NCBI RefSeq assembly: GCF_905115235.1
Contig: NC_051852.1
Coordinates: forward strand, 140,664,027-140,728,026
DNA length: 64,000 nucleotides
Direction: 5' to 3'
From: Hermetia illucens
Lineage: Eukaryota; Arthropoda; Insecta; Diptera; Stratiomyidae
The notes under the pieces are model-generated. The model worked only from the letters and a program-made list of their open reading frames with translations, had not been told where the DNA came from and made no database searches. A program made the position numbers and the translations under genes. This document shows positions 34,199 through 44,575 of this stretch, in pieces (positions within the stretch are counted from its first letter, which is position 1; each line of letters starts with the position of its first letter).

Positions 34199-37100
34199 AC
34201 ACCCGATTTATTCGGAAACGGCTAGACCGATTGTTACGAAAATTGGTGAGAGTATGTAATCTGGTGATCCCTTTACATGCAGTAAGTGGCGCCATCTTAC
34301 GTTAAGTTTAAGGGGGGCTCTCCGTACATGTGAATGGAGGGTGCAAATTTTTTTTTCACAGAATGTAGCCAAGTAGGGTATCAAATGAAAGGCCTCAACT
34401 AGTACTTTTCGAATCTGGTTCAATATTTGATATTAGATGAAACATAGGGGAGTAAGGGTTGAAAATATGACCCACAAAAAGTGTAACAGGTCTCGTTCTC
34501 AGAACCTATCCAACCGAAAAATCTGGAAAAAATCACAGTGGTGCATCTCTACGAAATCTAGGCCTCAAAATATATCCGGTTCCGATATCTGCACAAATAA
34601 AGTTAATAATAGTATATTTCCACATTTTAGAAATTTACCCGGCACCCCCCCTTATGTTCATCCCAGAAATACAAAATTTGGCATGAGTGTAACGAAGAAT
34701 ATAAGGCACAGTTTGGTCAAGTTTGAAGAAAATCCAACTATTATTAACAAAGTTATTGGGGGTGAAACTTTACAATTTTTTGTGAATTTCGTGCACTTTA
34801 CAACCCGCATGACGTCATCATCACATATCAATTCGTCAATTCCACAACGAAATGAATTCTTATGAATTGGGTCGCAGACAATTATTTTGTTTTAGTTTTT
34901 TAGTTATTTGTCAACCAGACATGTGTATATGTAGGTATATAATATATGCGTGCTAATGAACTTTGCGGCTAGTGCCTAATTCAGATAGATATAAGACGTA
35001 AATCGGAAATATGGGTACGATAAATTTAGATACGTGCATATATGTGTACAGCAGGTAATAGGCAGTTTGTTTGTTTAGGGTGAGCGTGATATCTATGGCT
35101 CTAATATGTACGTATGTCTCGTAGTTTGGAAAAATATGAAGGATTATGTTGGATTTGTAGCTATATACGGACAGAGAAATGTGCGTCTCTTACATAAGAT
35201 GAACACAAAACCTTTATACCCGAAGCGCGAGCTTCCGGTATTCCGACTTGTTTATATTTGATGTTGGTTAAATTGTTGGCATTTGCTAATAATATTAAAC
35301 TCAGAGTGTGAAGCGTATGAGGTTGACTATTTCAATACAGGGCTTTCCATCAAATGATTATTTAAATTACTTCCTCAAAATAGATGCCAATAGAATTTTT
35401 AACTATGTGACACGGAACTGTCAGGCTCACCGTTCCTCACATCTTCTTCTTTTTCTTCAGCCTTGAGTTCACAAGCGGGGTCGGCTCGTCGTGATCGGTT
35501 TCGTCATTTTATTTTATCAAATGCCTGATCAGGATGTAATCGCGAGACCTTCAAATCCCCATCCAGTGTATCATGCGACCATTGTTTTGGCCGGCTTTTT
35601 GGTTGCTTACCATTGACTTCGATGTTCTGACCAATACTGGTTGTTGAATTCTCGTTAGCGTGAATTACGTGACCACACCATCGAAAACGCCTCTCTTGCA
35701 GTTTTTCCACGATCGGTGCAAACCCATATCGATCGCGGATATTCTCATTTCAGACGTGATCAAAACGTGTCACGCCACCAGTGCAATCTTCGTCCCCATT
35801 ACTGCAAGACGCCGTTCATTGTCCTTTATAGTCAACACTCAAACTATAGAGAGCGACAGACGGACGACATTGCAGTAAATTTTAGATTTGAGACGTGCGC
35901 TGATACGCCGATCACACAGAACACCAGTTGGGGAATGTCACTTCATCCAAGTGGCGTTAATGCTTGAAACATTTCATTACGCAGTTCTCCATTGGCTGGT
36001 AGCATTGACTCGAGATATTTAAATCGCTCAGTTCTTTCAATGGCAGTAATCTGCCCCTCCAGATATTTAAATCGCTGAATTCTGGCAATGGTGGTAACTT
36101 GCCCAGAACTGAGCGATTTAAATATCTCGGGTCAATGCTATAAGCCAATGGAGAACTACGTTATGCTCCTCACATAGGGAAACACAAAACCTTTTATACC
36201 TGAAGCGTCAAGCTTCCGGTTTCCCGACTTGTTTAGGACTGTGGCCGAGTATGTTTGTGGCCGTGTCAATAATAACGTTCATCAGGTGGTTGTGAAGATC
36301 ATTCGATGATGCTTCATCTCCAGGACATTTGTTGACTTCGTTTATTGCGGCATCCATTTCCTTCTTATAGGCGTTACTGTGGCTGTGCTCTGAACGGCGG
36401 TGTTAACACTCACCTGATTATCAGAGAGGATTCTAGGTGGTGTTATTGTTGAGTCCGGAATACCGTGCCGACGAGATAGTGATCCGAGTCTCTATTGGCC
36501 CCCTATATGTTCTGACATTCATCAAGGCTGAGAGGTGGCGGCATTCAGCGTGGTCAATTTGGTTGGTTCGTTCTACTGCCTTGTAGACGGTATCTTTCTC
36601 CGACTCTATAGTCACCTGTGTAGGGCCGTGAACATTTATGAAGCTTATATTATATTTCTAAATTTGCTTCAGAAGCAGATAACAGTGGCTTTCATTTTTT
36701 GGCTGACTTAGAAACCTACTTCCAGCACACATACCACTATAATATATGGTGTAGTGGCTCTTCTCCAGCAAACCCGTCCCTGTCCAACGTATCACCCGCA
36801 ACGCTGTTACATCGGCCCTATATTGGGACAGGGTATCGACTAGCTGCTCAGCTGCATTCAGTTTATACAGGGAGCGCACGTTCCATGAGAAAATTGTGCA
36901 AATCGTTCCAGTATAAAGCTCCTTTTGTGGGTTGGTAACAAGTTGTTTTCCATGTACGATTGTCAGCCCTACTTAAGTCCCTTGGGGGGCAAGTTGATAC
37001 AATTTGCCCCGTTTTTAGGCGCCGGAGATTCCCCTTCATCTTTTTCCGTCTGCAGCTTTTCGTTAAGGAAAAATTTCACGGCGGTAACTACGTGGAAGTG

Positions 37101-40100
37101 TAGGTAGGGTTTGGTAGTAGAGCTGTTGTTGGTTCAGCAGGCATTTCCCAGGTTCTATGCTCCTTCGTGGGTACCAACTCATGTTGTTGGGACCTATACC
37201 TAACTTTGCCTTGCCTTGGGACCTATACCTAACTTTGACCACCCAGATTGAGCCAGTATTACAAAATTAGACAGAAGCTACTGAAAATGTATCCGCTTTC
37301 AAAGCCGCTATATTATCAAGGAATAATCACCCGATCCCCGTTGTAAACGGGACAAAGGCGAAAGAAAAAGGAGTAGAATTATAACCTCCCTTTGGCAAAC
37401 TGATGTAGAACTCGGTTTTCGAGTCAGTGACTAACTAGCTACGTCAGCCATCTCGATTTAGCTCTTAACCCCCCAGGGCCAGCATTACTTAGCTGCTGGT
37501 TAGGTCGCAACCATTTCATCGATCCTGAATGTGCCTTCTATTGAGCCAACATAATAATCACGCAATGAGCTTGCTTTAATTTTTTTATTGTAAACCGATC
37601 AATTCATCAATCTAAGGTTTTATAGATATCTTAAAGGATCATAAAAAAAGGAATTTCGTTGATCAACTTTCATAAGCTAGTTTACTTCAAATACTGAACA
37701 TATGTCTGGAAAAGAAACAACCTTGTCGCGGAGAAAAATGACGCAGTTCTTCAGAGCTTGCAGTCGAGGTTCAAATACACACTCCAAGAATTACCGTATT
37801 AGCCCCATCTTCTTATATCTGCTGCGACATCTCCGCAAAGGGATCGATGTCATATATTCTGGCCGATTTTCGTAAGGAAGTTTTTCGCGCACGATCTTGC
37901 GTGCCCCAGTATTCGGGCAACGAAATGGCTAGGCGCTGAGGAATATTTCTGACAGTCCATGAACAAGGACGATAATTTTTGAGCCAAAAAGTGCAACTAT
38001 TCTCTAGGTCAACAAAGCGCCTCCAAACCATACACATCAAGATTGTAGGTCCCTTGCGAGCTCGCCCGGCAACAAGTATAGCCTCACAATCATTGATCGG
38101 TTTACGCGGGGGCCTGAGGCAATACCTCTGAAGGACATTACATCACATTCATGTTCTGAGACCTTCTATTGAGAGATGATTCCTCGCTTTGGCGTTCCCG
38201 CTGTAATTACCACGGAATGCAGTTCGAATCTGCTCTCTTCTCGGAGCTCAAGAAAATCCTCGGTTTCAAGCGCCTCCGGACAACCACATACCATCCGCAG
38301 TCCAATGAGATGCGAGAATATTATCATCGAATGCTGAAAGCCGCTAATATGGCATGCGATGATCCTTCAGGGTCTCAGGTCTTGTCTTTTGTTTTGCTTC
38401 GCCTGCGGATAGCAGCCTGCGAAGGTTGGAGTGAAAACCCCATGAGCTGATCTTCGACAAGAGAAACGCTCTTGAAACGAAGACTGGTCGGCCTCCTAAG
38501 ATAACACTATTTGTTCTCGCATCTTTTCCAGGTCAATTTTGGTGACACGATGCCTACCGCCGAAAAAATATTTATCCGAAGAACTAATGACCGTAATCGC
38601 AAAGTTTTTTCGGCTCGATTCCTCTAGATTGAAAGTCTGCCGAATTTTTGTTGGAGTCATCATGCCTCCACTGTTTCGGTGAGGGTCATTGCTGTAATTC
38701 GTTGGAAAAGTGGAAAGTGGGGATACTTCTGCATGCAATCATTTTAGTACGATTTCCAAATCTTTTCAGTAAAAACATAGTTAGCACTTCAACTGCTAAA
38801 CAATATCTTCGATCTGCAGGGAGCTTGTCTGGGGTGTGATCTGTGTTTTGTTGACATTGTCTAGTTTCATTGAATTGTGTGGCAAAAATTGTCTTTTCCC
38901 GATCTTGATGTAGATTGCATACAGCTTTGGAGTTATGTTATTTAGGTACGCCTGGTTTAACTTTCCACCGGAAATGCGACTTTAACTTCCTATTTCTAAA
39001 AGAGTGTCCTCCAATGAATGTTGTGTGTCTCCACTGTCACTTCAGAATATTTATTTACATGTCAAAAACTATTTTATGATGTTCCCTCTACGCACCTTTT
39101 CCATACAGGACTTCTGGATTACAAATTTTCCGATCAAGGCATATTATTTGACTTCAAAATATATCTTTTCCGGAATGAATTGTTAGTCTCTATTTCAGCC
39201 CCCAAAGTGAGGGGCCACCTTAATGGCTTTTTGGGGAAATTAACCGCCGCCACTCTTCCTCGTCTGCTGCGAGCAGTCAGTATCCAGCAATCATGTCGTG
39301 AACGGGTTGTCACCATTAGACGTACAACATTGCAATATTTTATCACCTCTTAATTGCCTTTATAAGAGTCTACCGAACCTTAGGCATCATCGATTTTCAG
39401 CATTATGTTAAAGTGGGGCGCTCTTTGTGATCGACGTATTAACGGACGTATCAAATCTAAACTTTTAGGCAGTGTGCCCCTTGTTGTACCCTATAGTTCT
39501 AAGTGTTGGCCCGCTATAAAAGACAATAAACCGCGCTTTACGATAATGGAGACACAGATGTTACGTTGGACTATGCCACTAGTTCTATGTGCCTTGATTT
39601 CATCCGAAAGGAGATCCGCGATAAATATGGAGTTGCACCGATTGTGGAAAAATTGCAAGGCAGGCGTCTTCAGGGTATGTTAACCTAATTCGCGCTAACG
39701 AGAAATCGCTTGCCAAGATTGGTCTGAACATCGAAGTCGGTAGAAAAAGTCCAAAAGGCAGGCAGAAGTAACGGTGCAGTCCTAAAAAAAATGAGACAGG
39801 TGAAAATGTCTATTAAAACTCTGTCCATTTCGCTGTGGATCGGGGCTGACATGCCATTTCTCACTGGAAAGTCTATCCCATAGATTTGCCTTAAAGTGTC
39901 CTGTCCTTAAAATTAACAATTTTCACTAGCGCAGAATATGCGTGGTCGTCTTTATCTTGCTTTTGATTAGATTGGACATTTATAAAGATTTCGGTTACCT
40001 AATTGCAGATCGTATTTGTGCGGGAGAATTAATTTTTGAGGACAATTTCGATAAACTCAATTTCAAACACTGGCAACATGAAAGTACCTTAGCAGGAGGT

Positions 40101-41159
40101 GGAGTAAGTGCGATGCGATTCAGCTATTAAGAATGGAATTTAAAATTATAACACCATCTAATACTTTCCATTTTTCCAGAACTGGGAGTTCCAGTGGTAT
40201 ACCAACAACCGTTCCAACTCGTACACTGAAGATGGTATCCTCCACATCAAGCCAACTCTCACATCTGAAATATACGGAGAGGCTTTCCTTTCATCCGGAA
40301 CTTTGAGCATTCAAGGTGATTGTACGAATGCTGCATTTTGGGGATGTGAACGTACTGGAACCCCAACGAACATTATCAATCCTATTCGAAGCGCTCGACT
40401 CCGTACATTGAAATCATTCAGCTTCAAATATGGAAGTGTTGAAGTTAGAGCTAAACTACCAGCGGGCGATTGGTTATGGCCAGCTATCTGGATGCTTCCC
40501 ACAGACAACGCATATGGCTCGTGGCCATCAAGTGGGGAAATCGATATTATAGAATCTCGAGGCAATCGAAATTTAGTTGAAAATGGTGAAAATATTGGAA
40601 CGGAGAGGGTAGCATCAACCTTGCATTTTGGGCCGGCACCACAATTTGATTCCTTCGAAAACACCAGTTTCATAACAAATACAGCAACTGGTCAAGGATA
40701 CAATTTAGATTTCCATCGGTACCAATTTGAATGGTCCCCTGATCGTATCACATTCAAAATAGATGATGTGGAGACTGGATCTGTAGATGTTGGGAGCGGT
40801 TTCTGGGATCGTGGCGAATTCGATACTAACTACCCTGGTCTTGCCAATCCATGGAAAGCGGGAGAAAAATCAGCGCCCTTTGATCAAGAGGTAGGTGATA
40901 TTGGGCGGTAATTACCACATTTATTATTCCATCCATTTCACAGTTTCATCTTATCATTAATTTGGCTGTCGGTGGCGTTACCTTTTTCCCTGATGACGCT
41001 TCCAATCCAGATAGGAAACCATGGCTTAATACTTCACCAAAGGCGGCAACTGAGTTCTGGAACGCCCGCGATGCATGGTTAAAAAGCTGGAACTATTATG
41101 AAGAAGGAAATGCTGACTCACATTTTCAAATCGATTATATTCGAGTTTATGCTCTGTAA
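29242..41159 (+). CDS. GH16 beta-1,3-glucanase / GNBP-B-like protein, gene 3
   Basis: Predicted 380-residue secreted protein. Coding exons are 29242-29362, 40009-40103, 40180-40890 and 40944-41159, with phases 1, 0 and 0 as in the other copies. Exon 1 encodes the signal peptide (MMLSIVINLLMFTASTLVAQ) and the conserved SLTTASGSAV. Its donor reads TG-GTGAGG. The phase and the conserved ICAGELIFEDNFDKL continuation support joining it to exon 2 across 10.6 kb of transposon-filled intron. The catalytic signature GEIDIIES is intact (E192, D194, E197). AATAAA lies at 41179-41184. The protein differs from genes 1/2 throughout and is closest to gene 4. If exon 1 were not joined, exons 2-4 would lack a signal peptide; I think the join is right because promoter, exon 1 and exons 2-4 are each intact. 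Confidence 0.85.
29886..30153. mobile_element. palindromic insertion in the mariner (Penelope-like terminal repeat?)
   Basis: A 268-bp insertion flanked by a 12-bp direct repeat ATTTGACGCTTT (29874-29885 and 30154-30165), so it is a true insertion. Bases 29886-30113 form a near-perfect palindrome with arms of about 112 bp (start GAAGTAATAAAAACC, end GGTTTTTATTACTTC), followed by about 40 unpaired bases. Each arm has the segment GGTTCCCGAAATATCGG. Inverted terminal copies, a target duplication of this size and a hammerhead-like motif are features of Penelope-like elements, but no reverse transcriptase is present, so the family is an inference. Confidence 0.6.
30008..30068 (+). ncRNA. hammerhead-ribozyme-like motif
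   Basis: Core CTGATGA (30018-30024), a four-pair stem II (GGGA 30026-30029 with TCCC 30039-30042), core GAAA (30043-30046), and a very short stem III hairpin from ATATCGGTAT (30046-30055). A possible cleavage site follows the stem (ATT). A stem I of six pairs joins TTTGCA (30012-30017) with TGCAAG (30057-30062). Type I hammerheads with tiny stem III are known from Penelope-like elements. Against it: one extra A (30025) lies between CTGATGA and stem II. In the other palindrome arm, on the minus strand, the core reads TTGATGA. Activity is not shown. Confidence 0.4.
30192..31190 (-). pseudogene. mariner transposase, frameshifted
   Basis: The N-terminal part (31190-30753) starts MESTKQEIRHILRFYYLRG, then has a helix-turn-helix region and RWVDRFRSGVVDVEDTPCTGRP and IDHKTVWNHLQKIGF. 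The middle (about 30753-30551) is shifted but still reads WWDWKGIIHY. The C-terminal part has VFHQDNVRPHTS and PPYSLDLAPSDYHLF, the second and third catalytic-Asp regions of the D,D34D type, and ends EQNGAYLT. At least two frame breaks and a stop separate these, so the copy cannot make transposase, though its ends might still be mobilised. Confidence 0.88.
31503..31893. repeat. possible small inverted-repeat element (MITE-like)
   Basis: An imperfect inverted repeat of about 33 bp: CTTCCCAAAAATCACAATTT with CCACTC on the left (31517-31545), and the reverse complement including GAGTGGGAAATTGTGATTTT on the right (31858-31885). About 310 AT-rich bases lie between. There is no coding capacity and I did not find a clear target duplication. 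Confidence 0.4.
31912..32040 (-). repeat. GTCY-repeat 3' end fragment, reversed
   Basis: Begins AACAAGTCGGAAACCGCAAGC (reverse complement of the family end) and continues with the CCCTATGTGAGGAC block, also seen at 12657 and, reversed, at 36169. It includes the GACTCGAGATATTTAAAT segment that forms the foldback at 35975-36172. Confidence 0.65.
32045..32205 (+). mobile_element. LINE fragment, second RTE-like family
   Basis: Encodes YSSECWPNIKDNERRLAVME, then TEMLRWTSGV and FDHIRN, the conserved C-terminal region after the RT in RTE-like elements (YGSECW, ERRLxVxEMxMLRW). Related fragments lie at 39405-39775 (plus) and 35440-35965 (minus). Confidence 0.75.
32212..32965 (-). mobile_element. RTE-like LINE fragment, minus strand
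   Basis: Reverse complement of the region 46170-46920 of the long RTE copy. It runs from the arginine-rich linker (32880) through the CELEKYRE-like and ISDRMGILERW-like segments, the GDQLHQ and LLSTIYKIF blocks, to QLHHLFSDLKASY near 32215. Frame breaks are frequent. It stops at a GTCY repeat at 32968. Confidence 0.75.
32968..33712 (+). repeat. GTCY repeat, first of three in a row
   Basis: Starts with TTTTTAAGGTTTTGTGTAAA and ACAAAACCTTATT, a ten-base perfect stem, then TGTCTGTCTGTATGTCTGTC, the CACACGCATTTTTCTCC block and AAATTTGGTGGACAGATGGG. It lacks the usual 3' hairpin and is joined directly to the next partial copy. Confidence 0.75.
33713..34080 (+). repeat. GTCY repeat, second copy, deleted
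   Basis: Begins TTTTTAAGGTTTTGTGCAAA, but the microsatellite and its flanks are missing and the sequence jumps to the later CCATTACGGTATCTGCTCAA part. It repeats the end of the first copy (AGTTATAGC...CAAACTTA) and stops at the third copy. Confidence 0.65.
34081..35252 (+). repeat. GTCY repeat, third copy, longest microsatellite
   Basis: Starts AAGGTTTTGTGTGAAACAAA and has the window's longest uninterrupted TGTC tract (about 34127-34200). It ends at 35252 with the GAAGCGCGAGCTTCCGG hairpin and CCGACTTGTT. At about 1.17 kb it carries extra AT-rich sequence near 34880-35200. Confidence 0.78.
35440..35965 (-). mobile_element. LINE fragment, second RTE-like family, minus strand
   Basis: The minus strand encodes EKLQERRFRWCGHVIHANEN, then IGQNIEVNGKQPKSRPKQ and W.DTLDGDLK, the GRPK..W..V..D tail typical of RTE-like LINEs. 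Further upstream is a block matching 32045-32110 (ACTATAGAGAGCGACAGACG). It is broken by stops. Confidence 0.7.
35975..36172. repeat. foldback: inverted repeat of about 60 bp
   Basis: The left arm at 35975-36034 (CAGTTCTCCATTGGCT, then CATTGACTCGAGATATTTAA and ATCGCTCAGTTCT) is repeated in reverse complement at 36111-36170 with about six differences. The 76 bases between carry a further half copy of the AGATATTTAAATCGCTGA segment. It joins a GTCY-repeat tail on its right. Confidence 0.8.
36105..36232 (+). repeat. GTCY-repeat 3' end fragment
   Basis: Ends with CTCACATAGGGAAACACAAA, ACCTTTTATACCTGAAGCGT, the CAAGCTTCC hairpin arm and CCGACTTGTT at 36232. It is the same subfamily as the fragment at 31912-32040, in the other orientation. 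Confidence 0.7.
36240..37140 (-). mobile_element. RTE-like LINE, 5' half (leader and endonuclease)
   Basis: The minus strand gives the missing front of the RTE family: a leader (37140-36890) and the endonuclease opening MRSLYKLNAAEQLVDTLSQY, then RADVTAL, IRWTGTGLLEKSHYTIYYSG. A further segment near 36300 encodes the NDLHNHL...ATNILG part also seen in the copy at 45815-48032. It lacks the RT. Its leader also matches 53320-53420. Confidence 0.78.
37141..37985. other. no recognisable gene
   Basis: Nothing with a domain, repeat end or splice-supported frame is visible. This lies in intron 1 of GH16 gene 3. Confidence 0.4.
37990..38500 (+). mobile_element. relic of a Ty3/Gypsy-type integrase region
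   Basis: The plus strand has LTIIDRFTRGPEAIPLKDIT-like sequence and a later FESALFSELKKILGFKRLRT segment with TTYHPQSNEM, typical of Ty3/Gypsy integrase. It is short, without LTRs, and broken in several places: an old fossil unrelated to the young element at 23864-28317. Confidence 0.75.
38501..39400. other. no recognisable gene
   Basis: A few short frames without known domains. Part of 38500-38740 may be the downstream end of the integrase relic. Confidence 0.35.
39405..39775 (+). mobile_element. LINE fragment, second RTE-like family
   Basis: Encodes RRINGRIKSKLLGSVPLVVP, then YSSKCWPAIKDNKPRFTIME and TQMLRWT, and further on the RANEKSLAKIGLNIEVGRKS tail. It is a longer version of the fragment at 32045-32205, and the stop near 39680 and a shift show it is dead. 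Confidence 0.75.
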
Positions 41160-41284
41160 ATTTATTCTGATATTTTGAAATAAAATGATATTACTAGTGA
41201 TTTTTAGATAGAATAACAAATTGGTCTATTTTCTGGAGTCTATCCTTTCAAATCGTTTCCACTTTTAAGATCGAATGCAGAACA

Positions 41285-42055
41285 AGTGCTTACTAAGCGT
41301 TTTGCGCCGAGGTCCACCAATTCGATAGCCCTAAAAGCTGTCTGGCGTCCTGGCCTACGCCATCGCTCCATCTTAGGCAGGGTCTGCTTCGTCTTCTTTT
41401 TCTACCATAAATTAATATCTCTTATAGACTTTCCGGGTGGGATCATCCTCATCCATACGGATTAAGTGACCCGCCCACCGTAACCTATTGAGCCGCATTT
41501 TATCCACAACCTGACGGTCATGGTATCGCTCATAGATTTCGTCATTGTGTAGGCTACGGAATCGGCCATCCTCATGTAGGGGGCCAAAAATTCTTCAGAG
41601 GATTCTTCTTTCGAACGCGGCCAAGAGTTCGCAATCCTTCTTCCTAAAAACCTAAGTCTCCGAGGAATACATGAGGACTGGCAAGATCATAGTCTTGTAC
41701 AGTAAGCGCTTTGGCCCTATGGTGAGACGTTTCGAGCGGAACAGTCTTTGTAAGCTGAAATAGGCTCTGTTGGCTGACAGCAACCGTGTGCGGATTTCAT
41801 CATCGTAGCTGTTATCGGTTGTGATTTTCGACCCTAGATAGGAGAAATTGTCAACGATCTCAAAGTTGTATTCTCCTATCCTTATTCTTCCTGTTTGACC
41901 AGTGCGGTTTAACCTTGTTGGTTGGTTGGTCTTCGATGCTGACGTAGCCACCATATATTTTGTCTTGCCTTCATTGATATGTAGCCCAAGATCTCGCGTT
42001 GCCTGCTCGATCTGGATGAAGGCAGTTTGTACGTCAACATCTAACAGTGTTTGCT
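41285..42055 (-). mobile_element. RTE-like LINE, 3' half, minus strand
   Basis: Reverse complement of 47210-47990. From 42055 downward: QIEQATRDLGLHINEGKTKY-like sequence, MVATSASKTNQPTRLNRT, RIGEYNFEIVDNFSYLGSKI, LQRLFRSKRLTIGPKRLLYK, MILPVLMYSSET, and the RGRP...RWSDGVGQD-like tail. It begins 126 bases after the gene 3 stop codon. It is one of the better-kept copies of this part. Confidence 0.8.
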
Positions 42056-42524
42056 TTGAAATTGCAGTGAAATGAAATACGCTGTTAAAATTTTGTCGAA
42101 TTTAGCCTTGAAAGCGATCTTATGGGCTCTATTATTTCATATCGGGGAGTAGAAGGCTTTGAAGAACCTGCCTTGATATAATCTGTCCTCATCCGATACG
42201 GATTGATTTGGAGATGACAATCAGAGCCTCGCTTTGACTGGCATACTGGGTGTAGGCTCAGCATTCTACCATCTAATACCTCAACCGCAACTAACGGGTA
42301 CGGTTCCTGATTTGTACTGTACAACTCCACGCTTGAACTCGAAAAGAGCTCCGCCTCGATAGGGGCACAAGCACAACCGCGATAAGATTTCCATAAGAGG
42401 GTCAACCACAAAAAAAAATGGGCCAAAAAAGCATATTTTCAGGAATTCTCCTGGAATATTACATTCTAAGAACCATCCCGGTCTTCATGGTATAAATTAA
42501 CCGTCGGTGAGGCTTCGTGGTAAG

Positions 42525-43395
42525 AACTACTTCAGATGAGTCTCATTACAGATTCGGGTTTGATCACCCTCCTGGGATACGTGGGGCGGCACTCCCCAAC
42601 GGGCTGACTGGAATCAGCCCGGTGCAGAGAACCACCACAATACCTTTCTGCCAGCCAAATATGGCTCTACTTAGTATCGGGGGGGTAGGAGTCAACTTCA
42701 AGGTATGCAAAGGCCACAGCGCTACATGTATTAAACGATGCAATGCGATAGATAATGTTACTGGGTGCACCTCATACAAGAATCGTGGGTTGTTGGTGGA
42801 GTAGTCAGGGGCCGAAACTTCCAACATGTTGACCTGTTGTATGCCCATGGAAGTGATCGACCCCACTCCTGCATGGTAGTCTCAAAAAACTTCCAGGCTA
42901 CTTTGGTTAACGACATATGTGATGGCGACACCTCATCGGCTAAATTAACCATAAAAAGTCAACAGGAACATAAAGAGATACTATGGTGTTCTGCATATTT
43001 TCCCTATGACGCAGAAGACGTTCCCAGTGGAACATTTATCAGAGCTATCCAATATGCCAAAAATAGAGGCATGGGGGTAATAGCAGGATGTGATGTCAAG
43101 GCTCACTTCATATGCTGGGAAGTTTTAATATCAATCCCAGAGGATCGAGACTACTGGATTATTTAGTAGGAATCGATTTGCAGATCCTTAATTTAGGTAA
43201 TGAACCCAATTTCTTCAACGTAGTCAGGCGAGAGGTCATTGACATCGCGTTGGCATCCCCTGACGGCTCTGGTCGGAGAGTGGAGAGTATCAAACGATAT
43301 TGCACCCTCGGATCACAGGCGCATTGATTTCATAATGGGCATGGATCCACCTCCACCCACTCCATCCCGGAATCCGCGGAAGTTCCATTTCATGT
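42525..43395 (+). mobile_element. LOA-like LINE fragment (endonuclease domain)
   Basis: The plus strand encodes VKIQESWVVGGVVRGRNFQHVD-like sequence, GSDRPHSCMVVSKNFQATLV, AKLTIKSQQEHKEILWCSAY, DAEDVPSGTFIRAIQYAKN, VIAGCDVKAHFICW, and in the next frame LLDYLVGIDLQILNLGNEPN. It ends at SDHRRIDF-like sequence. This is the endonuclease part of the family at 58140-61065 and supplies the region missing from that copy. At least two shifts break it. Confidence 0.78.
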
Positions 43396-43489
43396 AGACG
43401 AGAATTCTCTCTGGCGAAATATTATACTTTTTATTTCTAATCACTATACTATACTATTTATTTGAAAGGTGTTACACTGTTAATTTTTA

Positions 43490-43870
43490 GGACGAAATGC
43501 GGAATTCGACTGTCGGGGTATTCTCCCCTTGCGCGTCTAACTTTCCACTGTTCCTGCATTCCTTAACGACACAAACCCATTTGATGCGGATGGTGGCAGT
43601 GCTAATATGAATTTCAGTGTTTTGCTCCTTCTTTTCCTCTTCTCGACCGTTTCCACCTCTCTCTCGTGCTCTCCCCAGAGTACCGGAACCAGTCTTTTCG
43701 TTTGACATATATAGATCTTCCCGCAATCTACGAATTCTGCTGGATTTGTCCCTTAATTTGCGGTCCTTGGGTTTCGTAGTCTGCCTTTGAGTTGATGCAT
43801 CCTACTCGATGGCACCATGTCGATACTCAACCCTTTCCCTTCCAAGTTGTTGACAAGGGATGTTAATGCA
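43490..43870 (-). mobile_element. possible LINE ORF1 fragment
   Basis: A minus-strand frame of 79 residues is very rich in Glu, Arg and Gly (RARERGGNGREEEKKEQNTE) and ends VVKECRNSGKLDAQGENTPT. Such charged sequence beside LOA-like pieces may be its ORF1, but I see no diagnostic motif. Confidence 0.3.
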
Positions 43871-44017
43871 CGTATTTCTTAGCTTTTTGCCTTTTTCCTC
43901 ATGAAGCTTTCAATAATAAATAATTGGAAACCATTCTTCACTCCGTTGTGTTTCATAACTCTTTCGGCACTGAGGAGCACGGAGAACAATCTTTACATCA
44001 TTGCATAGAAAGAGGCT

Positions 44018-44575
44018 TGCATTGCTAGGGTTTTGTATAAGACAAAATCTTATGAGGATGGGTTCAACATCTGTCTGTCAACCAATTGTCATGAAATTTG
44101 GCGGGGACGTATGGTCTGTAAATCCCGTTATATATTATTTGGGACTCCCAATACATGCAAAAGGGGGGTGTAATTTTTTCACAAAATATGGTCGTGTGGG
44201 GTATCAAATGAAAGGAATCAATTAGTGCTTTTCGAAACTGATCATATTTTCGATACTGAGTAAAATATAGAAGAGCGGGGGCTCACAATATGTGCCTCAA
44301 AAAGTGTAACAGGGGTCGTTCTCAGAGCCTATCCAATGGAAAAATTTGAAAAAAATTACGATGGTGCATCCATACGAAGTCTTAGCCTCAAAATAGATCC
44401 CATTGCGATATTTTTATGACTTCATTATCATATAAAATGAACTCATATGAACGACAGAATTGGAGTTTGGGAATACATTTATCAAGGAATATTTTGAATT
44501 CAAGGTATATCCGAATGAGAAAACATGCATAGGAAATTTCTCACACAAGATGAAAACCAAACCGATATTCCAACC
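44018..44575 (+). repeat. GTCY repeat, truncated
   Basis: Starts AGGGTTTTGTATAAGACAAA with a worn terminal palindrome. It has a very short TCTGTCTGTC tract, then AAATTTGGCGGGGACGTATG and GGGGTATCAAATGAAAGG as in the full copies. The 3' hairpin end is missing or too worn to see. Confidence 0.65.

Noticed and set aside
34127-34200. CRISPR-like or coding repeat (TGTC units)
   Set aside because: It is a pure tetranucleotide microsatellite in a eukaryotic interspersed repeat; the translated Ser/Val/Cys/Leu repeat is meaningless.
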